A stretch of 64,000 bases of DNA from CAYXZO01 sp964469505 (GCA_964469505.1 CAYXZO010000001.1:1-64000), one strand, 5' to 3'. Counted from the first letter of the stretch, positions 1 to 8,552 are shown. Made by a program: numbers and translations. The notes: a model not told the origin generated them from the sequence alone.

Positions 1-260
1 GGGTGTTTTTGGTGCCTTTTGAGAGATTTTGCTTGCCCCCTCAACTCCGTTCTCCGGTTTTTTTGACCGCCGACCTCGGACCAATTTCGCACCATAATGA
101 ATTATGGTGCTTTTTACAACATATCCCGGCGTATAATTATATCCCTTTGCAATATCGCCATAACCCTCTGATACATAGAGACTTAGCAACCTAGATACCT
201 TGCCCCCTAAACTCTAAACTCCAACCTCCAGTCCCTATTCTCATATCTTTTTTTAACCAT
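1..260. other. Gene-free left edge
   Basis: No convincing gene is seen here. The only open frame (3-194, plus) runs through the hairpin at 89-110, has no ribosome binding site, and its translation shows no recognisable domain. The region probably holds the 3' flank of a plus-strand gene that lies left of the window and the 3' flank of the esterase gene. Confidence 0.6.
89..115 (+). terminator. Rho-independent terminator, plus strand
   Basis: A perfect 10-bp stem (GCACCATAAT, 89-98, with ATTATGGTGC, 101-110) closes a two-base loop and is followed at once by TTTTT (111-115). The U-tract is on the plus strand only, so it would end a transcript entering from the left of the window, not the minus-strand esterase transcript. 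Confidence 0.6.
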
Positions 261-917
261 TTATTGTAGAGTTGATAACCAACTTCCAATATCCCGCAAC
301 TCCTCCGGATGAATCCCATGATCCACCGGATACTCCTGATAAGTCAGCTCCACCGGGTAGCGCTCCCAGAATTCTCTGATCAGGCGCCCATGTTTCACCG
401 GCAATAGAGTGTCGTGCTGACCGTGGCCGACGAATACCCGCTTACCGGCCAGCTTCTGGGGCTCGATGGAAATGGCATTCATCTCCGGGGGAGCGGCGCC
501 ACTCATCATCAAGGCCCCGGCGAATTTCTCCGGAGCCAGCAACAGTCCCATCATGGCCATGGCGCTGCCCTGGCTGAAGCCCCCCAATACCGTGGGTCCG
601 GTGAAAGAATCCCACTCGGCGATGGCTTCACACACCTGCAAAATCTTATACGTACTGGCCAGAATGTGCTCAGGATTAAAGTGTACCCCTTCCCCGGCTT
701 CGATTTCCACCGGGAACCAGGCAAAACCGCCCCAGGGCAGGGGCAGAAAGCCCCGCACCGAAAATAAGCTCCAGGTGCGGGGCAAATCATACCGCATGTT
801 GAAAAGGTCCATCTCATCAGCACCGTAACCGTGAAATAAAATCAGACGCCCCCTGGCCTCAGGGGGGCGATACACCAGTGCTCGAGAGGGACCGAACGAA
901 TAGCTCTCCACCGTCAC
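261..917 (-). CDS. Carboxylesterase/phospholipase-type alpha/beta hydrolase
   Basis: A 218-aa alpha/beta hydrolase of the small carboxylesterase/phospholipase family, predicted to be cytoplasmic and to hydrolyse short-chain esters or lysophospholipids. The nucleophile elbow GFSQG carries Ser115. Asp169 in GQHD and His200 in VDHG sit at the spacing expected for the other triad members, and HGYGAD near residue 29 fits the oxyanion region. Length is normal for the family (about 210-230 aa) and there is no signal peptide. Its ATG directly abuts the pruA stop codon, so it is probably cotranscribed with pruA and translationally linked to it. The natural substrate cannot be read from sequence. A role linked to proline breakdown is not supported beyond the neighbourhood. 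Confidence 0.85.
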   Translation of the reverse strand: MTVESYSFGPSRALVYRPPEARGRLILFHGYGADEMDLFNMRYDLPRTWSLFSVRGFLPLPWGGFAWFPVEIEAGEGVHFNPEHILASTYKILQVCEAIAEWDSFTGPTVLGGFSQGSAMAMMGLLLAPEKFAGALMMSGAAPPEMNAISIEPQKLAGKRVFVGHGQHDTLLPVKHGRLIREFWERYPVELTYQEYPVDHGIHPEELRDIGSWLSTLQ

Positions 918-2555
918 TTATTCCGCTTCCATGAAAGGATAACGGTAATCCTTAGGCGGCAGGAAATTCTCCTTCACCGTCCGCTGGGAGACCCAGCGCA
1001 TGAGGTTGAACATGGAGCCGGCTTTATCGTTGGTACCGGAGGCCCGGCTGCCGCCAAAGGGCTGCTGACCCACTACCGCGCCGGTGGGCTTGTCGTTGAT
1101 GTAAAAATTCCCCGCCGCGTGGGTCAAGCGTAACAGGGCCTCATTGATGGCCTTGCGATGGATGGCAAAGACTGCACCCGTCAGACCGTAAGGACTGGTG
1201 GTATCCACCAGTTCCAGAACCTCGCTCCAGGATTGATCATAAATGTAGAAGGTGACCACCGGCCCGAAAATTTCTTCTTCCATCAGGCGGAATTTGGGAT
1301 TGGTGGTGACCACGGTAGTGGGCTCGATGAAGTAACCTTCGCGGTCATCCCAATTGCCGCCGGTGATGATTTCCGCTTCGTTGGAATTCTTGGCGTACTG
1401 GATAGCCTCGGTGATGCTGGTGAAAGCGGCGCGGTCGATGACGGCGTTCATGAAATTGGTGAAGTCGGTGACGTCACCCATCTTGATGGTGGCCACTTCC
1501 GCCAGATAGCGTTCCTTGAAGGCTGGCCAGATGGCTTTGGGAATGTAAACCCGGGAAGCGGCGGAACATTTCTGCCCCTGATATTCGAAAGCGCCGCGGA
1601 TTACCGCCGTCACCGCCGCGTCCAGATCGGCCGATTCGTGGATGACGATGAAGTCTTTACCCCCCGTTTCACCCACGATGCGGGGATAGGTACGGTAATG
1701 GCGGATGTTTTCTCCCACCACCCGCCACATGCTCTGAAACGTGGCGGTGGAACCGGTAAAATGAATGCCGGCCAGATGTTCATTCTTCAACACCAGGGGA
1801 CCTACGACCGAGCCAGGTCCGGGAATGAAATTGATAACTCCGTCGGGCAAACCGGCTTCCTTAAACAACTTCATCAGGTAGTAAGCGGAATAGACCGCCG
1901 AGGAGGCGGGCTTCCACAGGACGACGTTACCCATGAGTGCCGGGCTGGTGGGCAGATTGCCGGCGATGGAGGTAAAATTGAAAGGTGTCACGGCAAAAAC
2001 GAATCCCTCCAAAGGCCGGTGAGCCACGAAGTTCCAGGCCTCAGGTGTGGGTGAATCGGGCTGCTCGGCGTAGAGTTGATACATGTAGTAGGTATTGAAA
2101 CGGTAAAAGTCGATTAACTCGCAAGCCGAATCGATCTCCGCCTGGAAAACATTCTTACTCTGTCCCAGCATGGTGGCGGCGTTGAGCAAATAGCGATATG
2201 GACCCGCCAGCAGGACTCCCATACGCTGAAAAATAGCGGCCCGGGCTTCCCACGGCATGCGGGACCATTCCTGCCAGGCTTTCTGGGAGGCTTCAATAGC
2301 TTGTTGCACTTCGGCCTCCCCTGCCTGGTGGTAGGTGGCCAACACGTGACCGTGACGATGGGGCATGACACACTTGCCAGTGCGACCGGTGTAAACTTCC
2401 TTCCCGCCGATAATCAGAGGAATTTCAATTTCCGTACTTTGCAATTCTTCCAATTTGGCTTTCAAGGCTGCTCTTTCAGGAGAACCGGGCGCGTAGCCTT
2501 TTACCGGTTCGTTTTTAGGTGTGGGAATACTGACACGACTGTTGTTGAAAGGCAT
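918..2555 (-). CDS. pruA: 1-pyrroline-5-carboxylate (L-glutamate gamma-semialdehyde) dehydrogenase
   Basis: This enzyme oxidises glutamate gamma-semialdehyde to glutamate with NAD+, the last step of proline (and arginine/ornithine) breakdown. The 545-aa chain has the aldehyde dehydrogenase fold with catalytic Glu296 in GETGGKD and nucleophile Cys330 in GQKCSAASR. It resembles the stand-alone, mitochondrial-type P5CDH rather than the PutA fusion. The ATG follows an excellent AGGAGGT Shine-Dalgarno. The gene is separated from upstream genes by a terminator hairpin (2603-2626), so it needs its own promoter. No proline dehydrogenase is found in the window. A PutP-like symporter lies 4.5 kb away on the other strand, which fits proline use. 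Confidence 0.93.
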   Translation of the reverse strand: MPFNNSRVSIPTPKNEPVKGYAPGSPERAALKAKLEELQSTEIEIPLIIGGKEVYTGRTGKCVMPHRHGHVLATYHQAGEAEVQQAIEASQKAWQEWSRMPWEARAAIFQRMGVLLAGPYRYLLNAATMLGQSKNVFQAEIDSACELIDFYRFNTYYMYQLYAEQPDSPTPEAWNFVAHRPLEGFVFAVTPFNFTSIAGNLPTSPALMGNVVLWKPASSAVYSAYYLMKLFKEAGLPDGVINFIPGPGSVVGPLVLKNEHLAGIHFTGSTATFQSMWRVVGENIRHYRTYPRIVGETGGKDFIVIHESADLDAAVTAVIRGAFEYQGQKCSAASRVYIPKAIWPAFKERYLAEVATIKMGDVTDFTNFMNAVIDRAAFTSITEAIQYAKNSNEAEIITGGNWDDREGYFIEPTTVVTTNPKFRLMEEEIFGPVVTFYIYDQSWSEVLELVDTTSPYGLTGAVFAIHRKAINEALLRLTHAAGNFYINDKPTGAVVGQQPFGGSRASGTNDKAGSMFNLMRWVSQRTVKENFLPPKDYRYPFMEAE

Positions 2556-2602
2556 AGCTACCTCCTGCTTGCTGAAATCTGGTTAACTGAGAGCGTAAAA
2601 AT

Positions 2603-2626
2603 ATAAAAAGCCCGCCGGAGCGGGCT
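2603..2626 (-). terminator. Rho-independent terminator, minus strand
   Basis: On the minus strand AGCCCGC (2626-2620) pairs perfectly with GCGGGCT (2615-2609) around a 4-nt loop, followed by TTTTTATA. It lies 40 nt beyond the stop of the 77-aa gene at 2667 and should end the 3533-to-2667 transcript before pruA. Confidence 0.8.
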
Positions 2627-2666
2627 GTATTTATAAAAGATGGGATAATCATTCCAACGGCGCATT

Positions 2667-2900
2667 TCAGGAAGATTTCAGGTAGTACTGGTAAAACAGG
2701 TCCAAATCGGTTTCGTCCCCAAAAATCTGAATAACTTCATCGGGGTAGTCCCCGAAGGCAATTTCCTGACGAACGTAAATGGTTCCGTCTCGACGTCGGA
2801 ATAAACCCGTGCGTCCCTGGCTTAGTCCGGCTCGCAACTGGGCATCAAAACGATGGGCTAAGCGGGCGATCTCGGTCAAAGTGAGGGTTGTTTTCTCCAC
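2667..2900 (-). CDS. Conserved-looking small protein, function unknown
   Basis: A 77-aa protein I do not recognise. It starts with GTG, which directly abuts the TGA of the upstream 85-aa gene, with a GAGGAGGAG Shine-Dalgarno inside that gene's end, so coupling is likely. The N-terminal half looks helical and basic, with a possible arginine-rich turn around residues 30-38. The C-terminal half is acidic and aromatic, ending in a D/Y/F-rich stretch. There is no signal peptide, membrane segment or cysteine. It is the last gene of a three-gene unit (3533 to 2667) that ends in a strong terminator. Reality is supported by RBS, packing and terminator, not by homology. Confidence 0.65.
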   Translation of the reverse strand: MEKTTLTLTEIARLAHRFDAQLRAGLSQGRTGLFRRRDGTIYVRQEIAFGDYPDEVIQIFGDETDLDLFYQYYLKSS

Positions 2901-3158
2901 TCACTCCTCCTCTTCTTCATGGGAGTGGGCGTAGCGGATAAGCTTTTCCACTGCTCTCTCCAAATCACTCAGTCGTTTGCGCAATTCCGCCGTCGCCTGT
3001 TGCCAGATTTCCCGTTCCTCCGTGATCGAGGTTTTCTCCGGGGAGGATATCTCCTGCTCAAGCTCCGCCAATCGTTTTTGGACCTGTTCCAGATTCTGGC
3101 TTAAGCGTTGAAGATTCTGTTCCAGCCGCACCGTTCTTTGTATCAACCCCTCTGCCAT
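2901..3158 (-). CDS. Small coiled-coil protein
   Basis: An 85-aa, almost entirely helical protein. Heptad-like spacing of Leu and charged residues runs from about residue 8 to 40 and again from about 52 to 75, interrupted by a Ser/Pro/Thr break at 38-46, and the protein ends in a run of glutamates. There is no signal peptide or TM segment. The middle gene of a three-gene unit, 6 nt after the 122-aa gene and touching the 77-aa gene. It probably oligomerises or scaffolds a partner encoded beside it. Function is unknown and no family is recognised. Confidence 0.65.
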   Translation of the reverse strand: MAEGLIQRTVRLEQNLQRLSQNLEQVQKRLAELEQEISSPEKTSITEEREIWQQATAELRKRLSDLERAVEKLIRYAHSHEEEEE

Positions 3159-3164
3159 TATCCC

Positions 3165-3533
3165 TTATCCTTTCTTTCTCATACGGGCCTGCAACCGCTG
3201 GACGATGCGTTCCTCTTCCTCATCGGAGAGCTTTTTCTCTTCTGTTTCGGGTTCTTTCGTCGGGGCTGGCGCGGTTTTATCCGCCTCCAGCAGGGTACCG
3301 GCCTTTAACTGATCGATAAGGGCTTTAACCTGCTCATCAAATTCCTTCACAGTCCGTTCCAGGCGCCCCAGCAATTCTTTCAGCAATTCCTCGCCGTAGG
3401 CCTGGTTAATGCTGGCCAGCAATTCGTCAAAATGAGTTTTCAGATATTCCAGACGACTTTCCTGATTGTCAAAATCAAACACCTGCGGCGGAGTGGGTTC
3501 CGGTTCGGCAACTTTGCTTTTTTTAAGCGGCAT
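3165..3533 (-). CDS. Acidic coiled-coil protein, function unknown
   Basis: A 122-aa protein with a basic, then proline-rich N-terminus (1-17), a long amphipathic helical centre (about 25-78), a Pro/Thr/Glu linker (85-98) and a charged C-terminal helix ending in basic residues. The ATG is preceded by AGGGAGG at good spacing. It heads the unit 3533-2667. It cannot be assigned to a family. The alternation of charged helices with low-complexity linkers suggests an adaptor or scaffold, but this is inference only. Confidence 0.65.
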   Translation of the reverse strand: MPLKKSKVAEPEPTPPQVFDFDNQESRLEYLKTHFDELLASINQAYGEELLKELLGRLERTVKEFDEQVKALIDQLKAGTLLEADKTAPAPTKEPETEEKKLSDEEEERIVQRLQARMRKKG

Positions 3534-3643
3534 GATGGGCCTCCCTGAAGCATTTGAAACCGTCGATTAAATCCATTGCGGAGCTCAAATTAGCCCTTTT
3601 TTCCGTCTATGCAACATAGCATTCCACCGACCAGAAAGCCAAA

Positions 3644-4363
3644 TCACTCCCCTCTGAAAATAAAGTATTCACCTTCGATACTGGTCAAGGTCAGCCTGGC
3701 TCCGGGGCTCTGATAATCTTCCCGATGAAGGGGCGCAAACTTGAGGTTGGTCAAACCATCCCAGCCATAATGCTTACAGGCAGCACTCAAAAGCCCCATA
3801 ATTTCAGGGAGACTGCAATCGGGCGGGGTTTCGGCTACCAGACGGCCCAGGATCAACACTTTCTGCGTTTTACCTGGATTAAAAACCGGTTCGGAACGCT
3901 TTGAACGGAGCGTTTGCCTTTTCCAGGCCGTAAGTTCAAAACGCAAAAAGCGCTTGCGGGCCTGGTACCAAGGTAGATGTTCCCATTTAGGCCAGTGGCG
4001 ATTGCTTACCGGGACTATTTGAGGATGTTTTAAGGGATCGCGGGGGGGATAGCCCAGCTGTCCCAGGCGGGGATAGATAGCAACAATGGCATATTCGACT
4101 TGCTTGGTGGCGAGCATCCCCATATCCAGCCAAACGGTGTAGCGATAGGGACCGCCCTCGAATGGAATTTCCTGAAAAGAAGCCTTAGGGTCAGAGCGAA
4201 GGTACAGACGGAGCATCGCCGGCGAGGGCCACTCCAGCGGGGTAATTACTTCCAACTGGTAGGGGATTCCTTGAAACAGGGTATCCGGGGGGACGTGGTA
4301 TAGCTGCTGAGCAGCCAGCGGAGCAGTCAGAAGGCCCATAAGAGAAATCAGAAGAGCTGTCAT
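3644..4363 (-). CDS. Secreted protein of unknown function
   Basis: A 239-aa protein with a likely signal peptide (hydrophobic residues 3-16, Ala-rich cleavage region near 17-19). The mature part has a beta-rich N-terminal half, which could be an immunoglobulin-like domain (about 25-95), then a basic aromatic segment and a helical C-terminus. No catalytic motif is recognisable. Its ATG overlaps the TGA of the preceding gene by 4 nt (ATGA), so translation is coupled. It is the last gene of the unit that starts with the aldehyde dehydrogenase at 6944. Confidence 0.7.
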   Translation of the reverse strand: MTALLISLMGLLTAPLAAQQLYHVPPDTLFQGIPYQLEVITPLEWPSPAMLRLYLRSDPKASFQEIPFEGGPYRYTVWLDMGMLATKQVEYAIVAIYPRLGQLGYPPRDPLKHPQIVPVSNRHWPKWEHLPWYQARKRFLRFELTAWKRQTLRSKRSEPVFNPGKTQKVLILGRLVAETPPDCSLPEIMGLLSAACKHYGWDGLTNLKFAPLHREDYQSPGARLTLTSIEGEYFIFRGE

Positions 4364-4935
4364 TTGAAGCGTTTTATCGGCTGGCTGGAAATTTTTCGAT
4401 ACAATTCCAGGTTGTACTGGTTAGCCCACTGTTGCATTAACTGAAGACCGAAACGTTCCCGCCAGCGGGCGGCAAAGCGATGCGCTGTTTGTAAAGCCAT
4501 ATGCCCGCGGAAAAAGCTGAGCAGTCCCCAGCCTGCCAAACTGACCTCGAACCCCAAATTGTAGACACTTTTTTGGGGCGGATAACGAAAGGAGAGGAAA
4601 AGAGTGGAAGCCAAACAGGCCGCACCTATAGTTTGCTGACGTCTGCCCCGCCGAAGCCAGTGTTTTTGCTGGGACTGCCAATAATGGAACTGTTTCAATT
4701 CTTGGCGCCGGTTTACAAGTACGAAAAACGAATCTATGGATATGGGAGTATTTCCCTTGAGAACTAGAATTTCACCTTTCGGAGTGGTTTTAACCAGCAG
4801 TCGGGTACGGAGAAAAACATCCGGGGCGTGGCGGGCCAGCAGATTCTCCTGAATAGGGGTCGTTAAATTTTGGCTCCATAGGAGAATAGGCACGCCCAAA
4901 AGCAGCAAGCGTGAAAGAATCACAACGGTTTTCAC
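4360..4935 (-). CDS. Membrane-associated protein of unknown function
   Basis: A 191-aa protein starting with GTG (no clear Shine-Dalgarno; 9 nt after the previous stop). It has an N-terminal hydrophobic segment (about 4-20) that may be a signal peptide or anchor, and two further short hydrophobic stretches around residues 100-145. The remainder is basic and rich in Gln, Trp and Arg. No domain is recognised. It lies between two other exported proteins in the unit 6944-3644, so a shared envelope role is plausible. Confidence 0.65.
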   Translation of the reverse strand: MKTVVILSRLLLLGVPILLWSQNLTTPIQENLLARHAPDVFLRTRLLVKTTPKGEILVLKGNTPISIDSFFVLVNRRQELKQFHYWQSQQKHWLRRGRRQQTIGAACLASTLFLSFRYPPQKSVYNLGFEVSLAGWGLLSFFRGHMALQTAHRFAARWRERFGLQLMQQWANQYNLELYRKISSQPIKRFK

Positions 4936-4944
4936 AGTGAAATT

Positions 4945-5388
4945 TTAGGGATTTAGCAGCAGCCATAATAAGCCGCCGAAGCCGGCCAGCACCATTGCCA
5001 ACAGGCTGGAGCGACGATTACCAGTCAAAGCGCCTTCCTTCATAGCGGCTTGAAATTTGGGCCAGGAGAGTTTTACCTGAACGGTATCCCCAGGAGTAAC
5101 GGTAAACGCCGTCAAACCGGCTAAAAAAGCATTACGTTCATAATCCCGTAGATCGATCCCCAATTGAGGCACGCGATAAGCGGAATTGAAGAAGGACACC
5201 ACATGGTCGCCCGCCGGTAGGGTCAGCAAAGTATCTGCCGGGAAAATGCCCTGGTTAACCTGATCCAGGTATAAATAATGTCCACCTTCCCCCAGGTGCA
5301 AACTGATCGTACCTTGGGTTTGGGCCTTTCCGGTGAGGGGTAGAATAAAACCAATCAACAATATCAAACAGTAACGTGAGTACTTCAT
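4945..5388 (-). CDS. Exported PEGA-like protein with C-terminal membrane anchor
   Basis: A 147-aa protein with a clear signal peptide (1-22, cleavage near GKAQ). Its beta-rich body resembles PEGA-type surface domains: a 'display, bind, length' pattern with LPAGDHVVSF around residues 57-66 and a second strand set ending VTPGDTVQVKL. A C-terminal hydrophobic helix (about 128-145) could anchor it. The start overlaps the stop of the aldehyde dehydrogenase by 4 nt, which is unusual for a cytoplasmic enzyme followed by an exported protein. PEGA assignment is tentative. Confidence 0.65.
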   Translation of the reverse strand: MKYSRYCLILLIGFILPLTGKAQTQGTISLHLGEGGHYLYLDQVNQGIFPADTLLTLPAGDHVVSFFNSAYRVPQLGIDLRDYERNAFLAGLTAFTVTPGDTVQVKLSWPKFQAAMKEGALTGNRRSSLLAMVLAGFGGLLWLLLNP

Positions 5389-6944
5389 GTGGTGAATTCT
5401 CGAATAATGCGTTCCACTTCTTCTTCCGTTAAGCCGCTCGAACCGTAACGAATTTTTTCAGGGTTAGGAAGCTCAATCTCTTCCGGTTCTCGCCTACCCG
5501 GCTGGGGCAGAGGTTCCAGCGGAATTTTTCTTCCCAAAGTACCCTTACGGCTCTGAAAGGGACGATCGATGGCGGAATCTCGAGGCCCAGTGCGATCCAG
5601 AGGCTTGGTTTCATATGCCAACCTCTTGATATTGATCAGATGAGTAGCTGTAATATTATCCATGGTTATAGAGCCGCTGCGAGTACCACTTCCCAATGTC
5701 AGTGCCGGCACTAATTCAGTGGTAAATCCCACGGAACCATGAACCGCAGGAGAGTTGACTACTAGGCGTCCCACCGGGAAAGTGCGGGCGAATTCATCTA
5801 CTATTTCGTCGTTGCGAGTGTGCAAGGCCGCCGTATGCCCCATACCGCCAATCTCAATCATGGTCAAGCCCATTTGAAACATCTGTTGCACATTAGCGGC
5901 CTTTACCAGGGCAAGTACCGGTGAAAGTTTCTCTCGAGCAAAGGGCTCAGACTTATCAACCTTCTGGATGGGGACGATCAAGGCCCGGATAGTCTTCTTA
6001 ACAGTAAATCCAGCGGCTTCGGCAATCTTCCAGGGATCTTTTCCCACCACGGCTACATTCAACTTGCCGTTTTCACGGAACATGTAACGGCGGAGCTTTT
6101 CTTTTTCGGCATCATTTACAATGTGAACCGGGTGACGTGCCAGTTCCCGTTTCACCGCATTATCCAGCACAGCTTCATAAATGAGCGCCTGTTCCGAGGA
6201 GCATATCACACCGTTATCAAAAGTCTTCCCCGCTAAGATGTCCCGCACGGCTTTGGGCACGTCGGCGCTGCGCTCGATCATCGCCGGGACATCACCGGGT
6301 CCCACTCCGTAAGCCGGGGTACCGGAGGAATACGCGGCCTTGACGATCCCTTTCCCACCGGTGGCAACGATCACATTTACATCAGGGTTTGACATAAGAG
6401 CCTGAGCCCCCTCCAGAGTGGGCATGGTCAGGCACTGGATCAGTCCTTGAGGCGCACCGGCTTTTTCCGCTGCCTGGCGCATTACCTCCGCCGCGGCTAC
6501 CGAACACTTGACGGCGTTGGGGTGCGGCGAGATGATAACTGCATTTCCGGCTTTCAGGGCTATTATGGCTTTGTACATGACGGTGGAAGTTGGGTTCGTG
6601 GTAGGTACGATTGCCGCCACAACTCCCATGGGTTCGCCGACCTTGATCAGGCGTTTGAGCCGATCGCGGGCAATAATCCCCACCGTTTTTTCGTCTCTGA
6701 TGGCTTGCCAGAGGGTGCGGGTAGCGAATTGGTTCTTAATAACCTTGTCTTCCACTCGCCCCATGCCGGTATCTTCCACTGCCAGGCGAGCCAGGCTTTC
6801 AGCCGCCCGATAGCCGGCTTCCGCCATGGCAGCGCAGATACGGTCGATCTGCTCTTGCCGGAAACGCCCGAACTGGGCTTGAGCCGCCTTGGCCCTTTTG
6901 ACAGCCTCCCGTACTTCCTGGAGTGATTGTAAGTCCTTATCCAT
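5385..6944 (-). CDS. CoA-acylating aldehyde dehydrogenase (EutE/PduP type) with helical C-terminal tail
   Basis: It interconverts an aldehyde and its acyl-CoA with NAD(H). The 519-aa chain shows the acylating subgroup signature: Cys248 in DNGVICSSEQ, VATGGKGIV (193-201) and IVPTTNPTS (112-120). A glutamate general base as in hydrolytic ALDHs is not seen, as expected. After the catalytic domain (to about 450) comes a Pro/Arg/Glu linker and a short amphipathic helix (504-517, LTEEEVERIIREF) that looks like a microcompartment encapsulation peptide. No shell genes are present. The frame stays open upstream to 7154 but that would overlap the divergent symporter. I chose ATG 6944; ATG 6959 is an alternative and neither has a strong RBS. 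The physiological aldehyde is unknown; sulfoacetaldehyde or acetaldehyde are both possible. Confidence 0.85.
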   Translation of the reverse strand: MDKDLQSLQEVREAVKRAKAAQAQFGRFRQEQIDRICAAMAEAGYRAAESLARLAVEDTGMGRVEDKVIKNQFATRTLWQAIRDEKTVGIIARDRLKRLIKVGEPMGVVAAIVPTTNPTSTVMYKAIIALKAGNAVIISPHPNAVKCSVAAAEVMRQAAEKAGAPQGLIQCLTMPTLEGAQALMSNPDVNVIVATGGKGIVKAAYSSGTPAYGVGPGDVPAMIERSADVPKAVRDILAGKTFDNGVICSSEQALIYEAVLDNAVKRELARHPVHIVNDAEKEKLRRYMFRENGKLNVAVVGKDPWKIAEAAGFTVKKTIRALIVPIQKVDKSEPFAREKLSPVLALVKAANVQQMFQMGLTMIEIGGMGHTAALHTRNDEIVDEFARTFPVGRLVVNSPAVHGSVGFTTELVPALTLGSGTRSGSITMDNITATHLINIKRLAYETKPLDRTGPRDSAIDRPFQSRKGTLGRKIPLEPLPQPGRREPEEIELPNPEKIRYGSSGLTEEEVERIIREFTT

Positions 6945-7064
6945 ATTTTTGTTAAGCATACGAGAAAATACTCTCAATTTCAACGCGAAAGCTACTAATT
7001 GGAGGATTTCCGTTTCTCTTTTATCCCACAAGTATAGTTTTCCCACAAAAAAAGAGGGGAAACC

Positions 7065-8552
7065 ATGGAACCTGTAACCGTTGGCTTCATCGTTTACCTG
7101 GTTTTTATTCTGGTCCTCGGTATATACACCGCTAAAATGACCAAAACGCTCCATGATTTCGCCCTGGGAGGCAACCGGTTGGGGCCTTGGGTCATTGCCT
7201 TTTCCGAACGGGCTTCCGGTGAGTCGGCCTGGTTAATCCTGGGCCTACCGGGCGCGGCTCTGGTGGCCGGCTTGCTGGAAATGTGGACAGTAGTAGGTTG
7301 TATCGCCGGAATCATCTTCTCCTGGTTCGTTATCGCTAAGCCTTTGCGGGAGGCTACCGCGAAATATGGTGCTCTTACTTTGCCGGAGTTGTTCGCTAAA
7401 CGCTATCAAGACCCGCTGAATTTGATCCGGATCGTTTCCTCCGCCATTATCACCTTTTTCTTCACTTTCTACGTAGCTGCCCAGTTCAGTGGGGCGGGCA
7501 AAGTCCTCAACGTTACTTTCGGCATAAATCAATTCCAGGGGATGCTTTTGGGAGGAGGCATAATCGTCCTCTACACCCTTTTGGGCGGCTTTTTTGCCGT
7601 GGCTTGGACCGATTTGGTTCAAGGGATTATTATGATCTGCACCTTGATCGTGTTGCCCATAGTGGCGTGGTTCGAACTAACCAGTTTACCCACCCAAACT
7701 ACGGTTTTCGACTGGGGAACCCTGTTCGGAGGAGCCACCGGTGTGGGCGCCCTGGCGGCCGCAATCGGAGGACTCAGCTGGGGATTGGGTTACATGGGGC
7801 AACCCCATTTAGTAGTGCGTTTTATGGCCATAGACAAAGCGGAAAACATTCAGACGGGACGGCGCATTGCCATCGCTTGGGCTATCCCCGCCTTTTTCGG
7901 TGCCATGTTCATCGGCTTAATCGGCAAGGGTCTGTTGCTATCAGGTACCCTCAGCCTGGGAGGACATTTTGTACACTCGTTGAAAGAATTACAGGGGCTG
8001 GTAGCCAGCCAGCAGGTTGATCCAGAGAAGATAATGCCTGCCTTGGCGAATCATTTGATTCATCCCTGGCTGGCGGGGGTTTTTATTTCCGGAGCTATTG
8101 CAGCTATGATGTCCACGGCCGATTCCCAATTGCTGGTAGCAACCACCGTGCTTACTGAAGATGTTACCAAACGCTTCGTTTATCCCCAAGCGACTCAACA
8201 ACTTCTGGTACGTATCAGCAGAATCGTTACGGTAGTTATCGGTCTGATTGCTTTTTACCTGGCCTGGCAAAGCAAGAGCCTGGTATTCGAAACCGTCTCC
8301 TACGCTTGGGGTGGCTTAGGAGCCAGCTTCGGACCGGCTTTACTGCTTACCCTATGGTGGAAAAAGACCTCCCGGGCGGGAGTATTGGCGGGAATGCTAA
8401 GCGGCACTTTCTTTACGGTTGTGGATCCCTTCAAACCTTGGATAACCGCCCGTCTTTCGGCCTTCGTCCTGGCTTTTCTAGCTGTGTTAATCTTCTCAGT
8501 ATTGATGCCGGACAACGAGGAAACAACCGAGGGTTCACCTACTAAAGCATAG
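7065..8552 (+). CDS. Sodium/solute symporter, PutP-like
   Basis: A 495-aa inner-membrane protein of the SSS family with about 13 transmembrane segments. The stretch ERASGESAWL.LGLPG (about residues 48-62) corresponds to the TM2 substrate/sodium region of the Na+/proline symporter PutP. A TADSQL motif near residue 350 is typical of PutP TM8/9. It probably imports proline with sodium, which fits pruA nearby; other SSS substrates cannot be excluded. The ATG is preceded by GAGGGG. It is transcribed divergently from the acylating aldehyde dehydrogenase across a 120-bp gap and followed by a probable terminator at 8655-8714. Confidence 0.85.
   Translation: MEPVTVGFIVYLVFILVLGIYTAKMTKTLHDFALGGNRLGPWVIAFSERASGESAWLILGLPGAALVAGLLEMWTVVGCIAGIIFSWFVIAKPLREATAKYGALTLPELFAKRYQDPLNLIRIVSSAIITFFFTFYVAAQFSGAGKVLNVTFGINQFQGMLLGGGIIVLYTLLGGFFAVAWTDLVQGIIMICTLIVLPIVAWFELTSLPTQTTVFDWGTLFGGATGVGALAAAIGGLSWGLGYMGQPHLVVRFMAIDKAENIQTGRRIAIAWAIPAFFGAMFIGLIGKGLLLSGTLSLGGHFVHSLKELQGLVASQQVDPEKIMPALANHLIHPWLAGVFISGAIAAMMSTADSQLLVATTVLTEDVTKRFVYPQATQQLLVRISRIVTVVIGLIAFYLAWQSKSLVFETVSYAWGGLGASFGPALLLTLWWKKTSRAGVLAGMLSGTFFTVVDPFKPWITARLSAFVLAFLAVLIFSVLMPDNEETTEGSPTKA

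Noticed and set aside
3..194. Plus-strand open frame at the left edge (63 codons)
   Set aside because: Contains a perfect terminator hairpin, has no RBS and no recognisable sequence.
1158..2054. 298-codon plus-strand frame opposite pruA
   Set aside because: Shadow of pruA; composition and lack of motifs argue against a gene.
6945..7154. N-terminal extension of the acylating aldehyde dehydrogenase
   Set aside because: Would overlap the start of the divergent symporter, and the extra 70 residues match nothing in the family. Start set at 6944.
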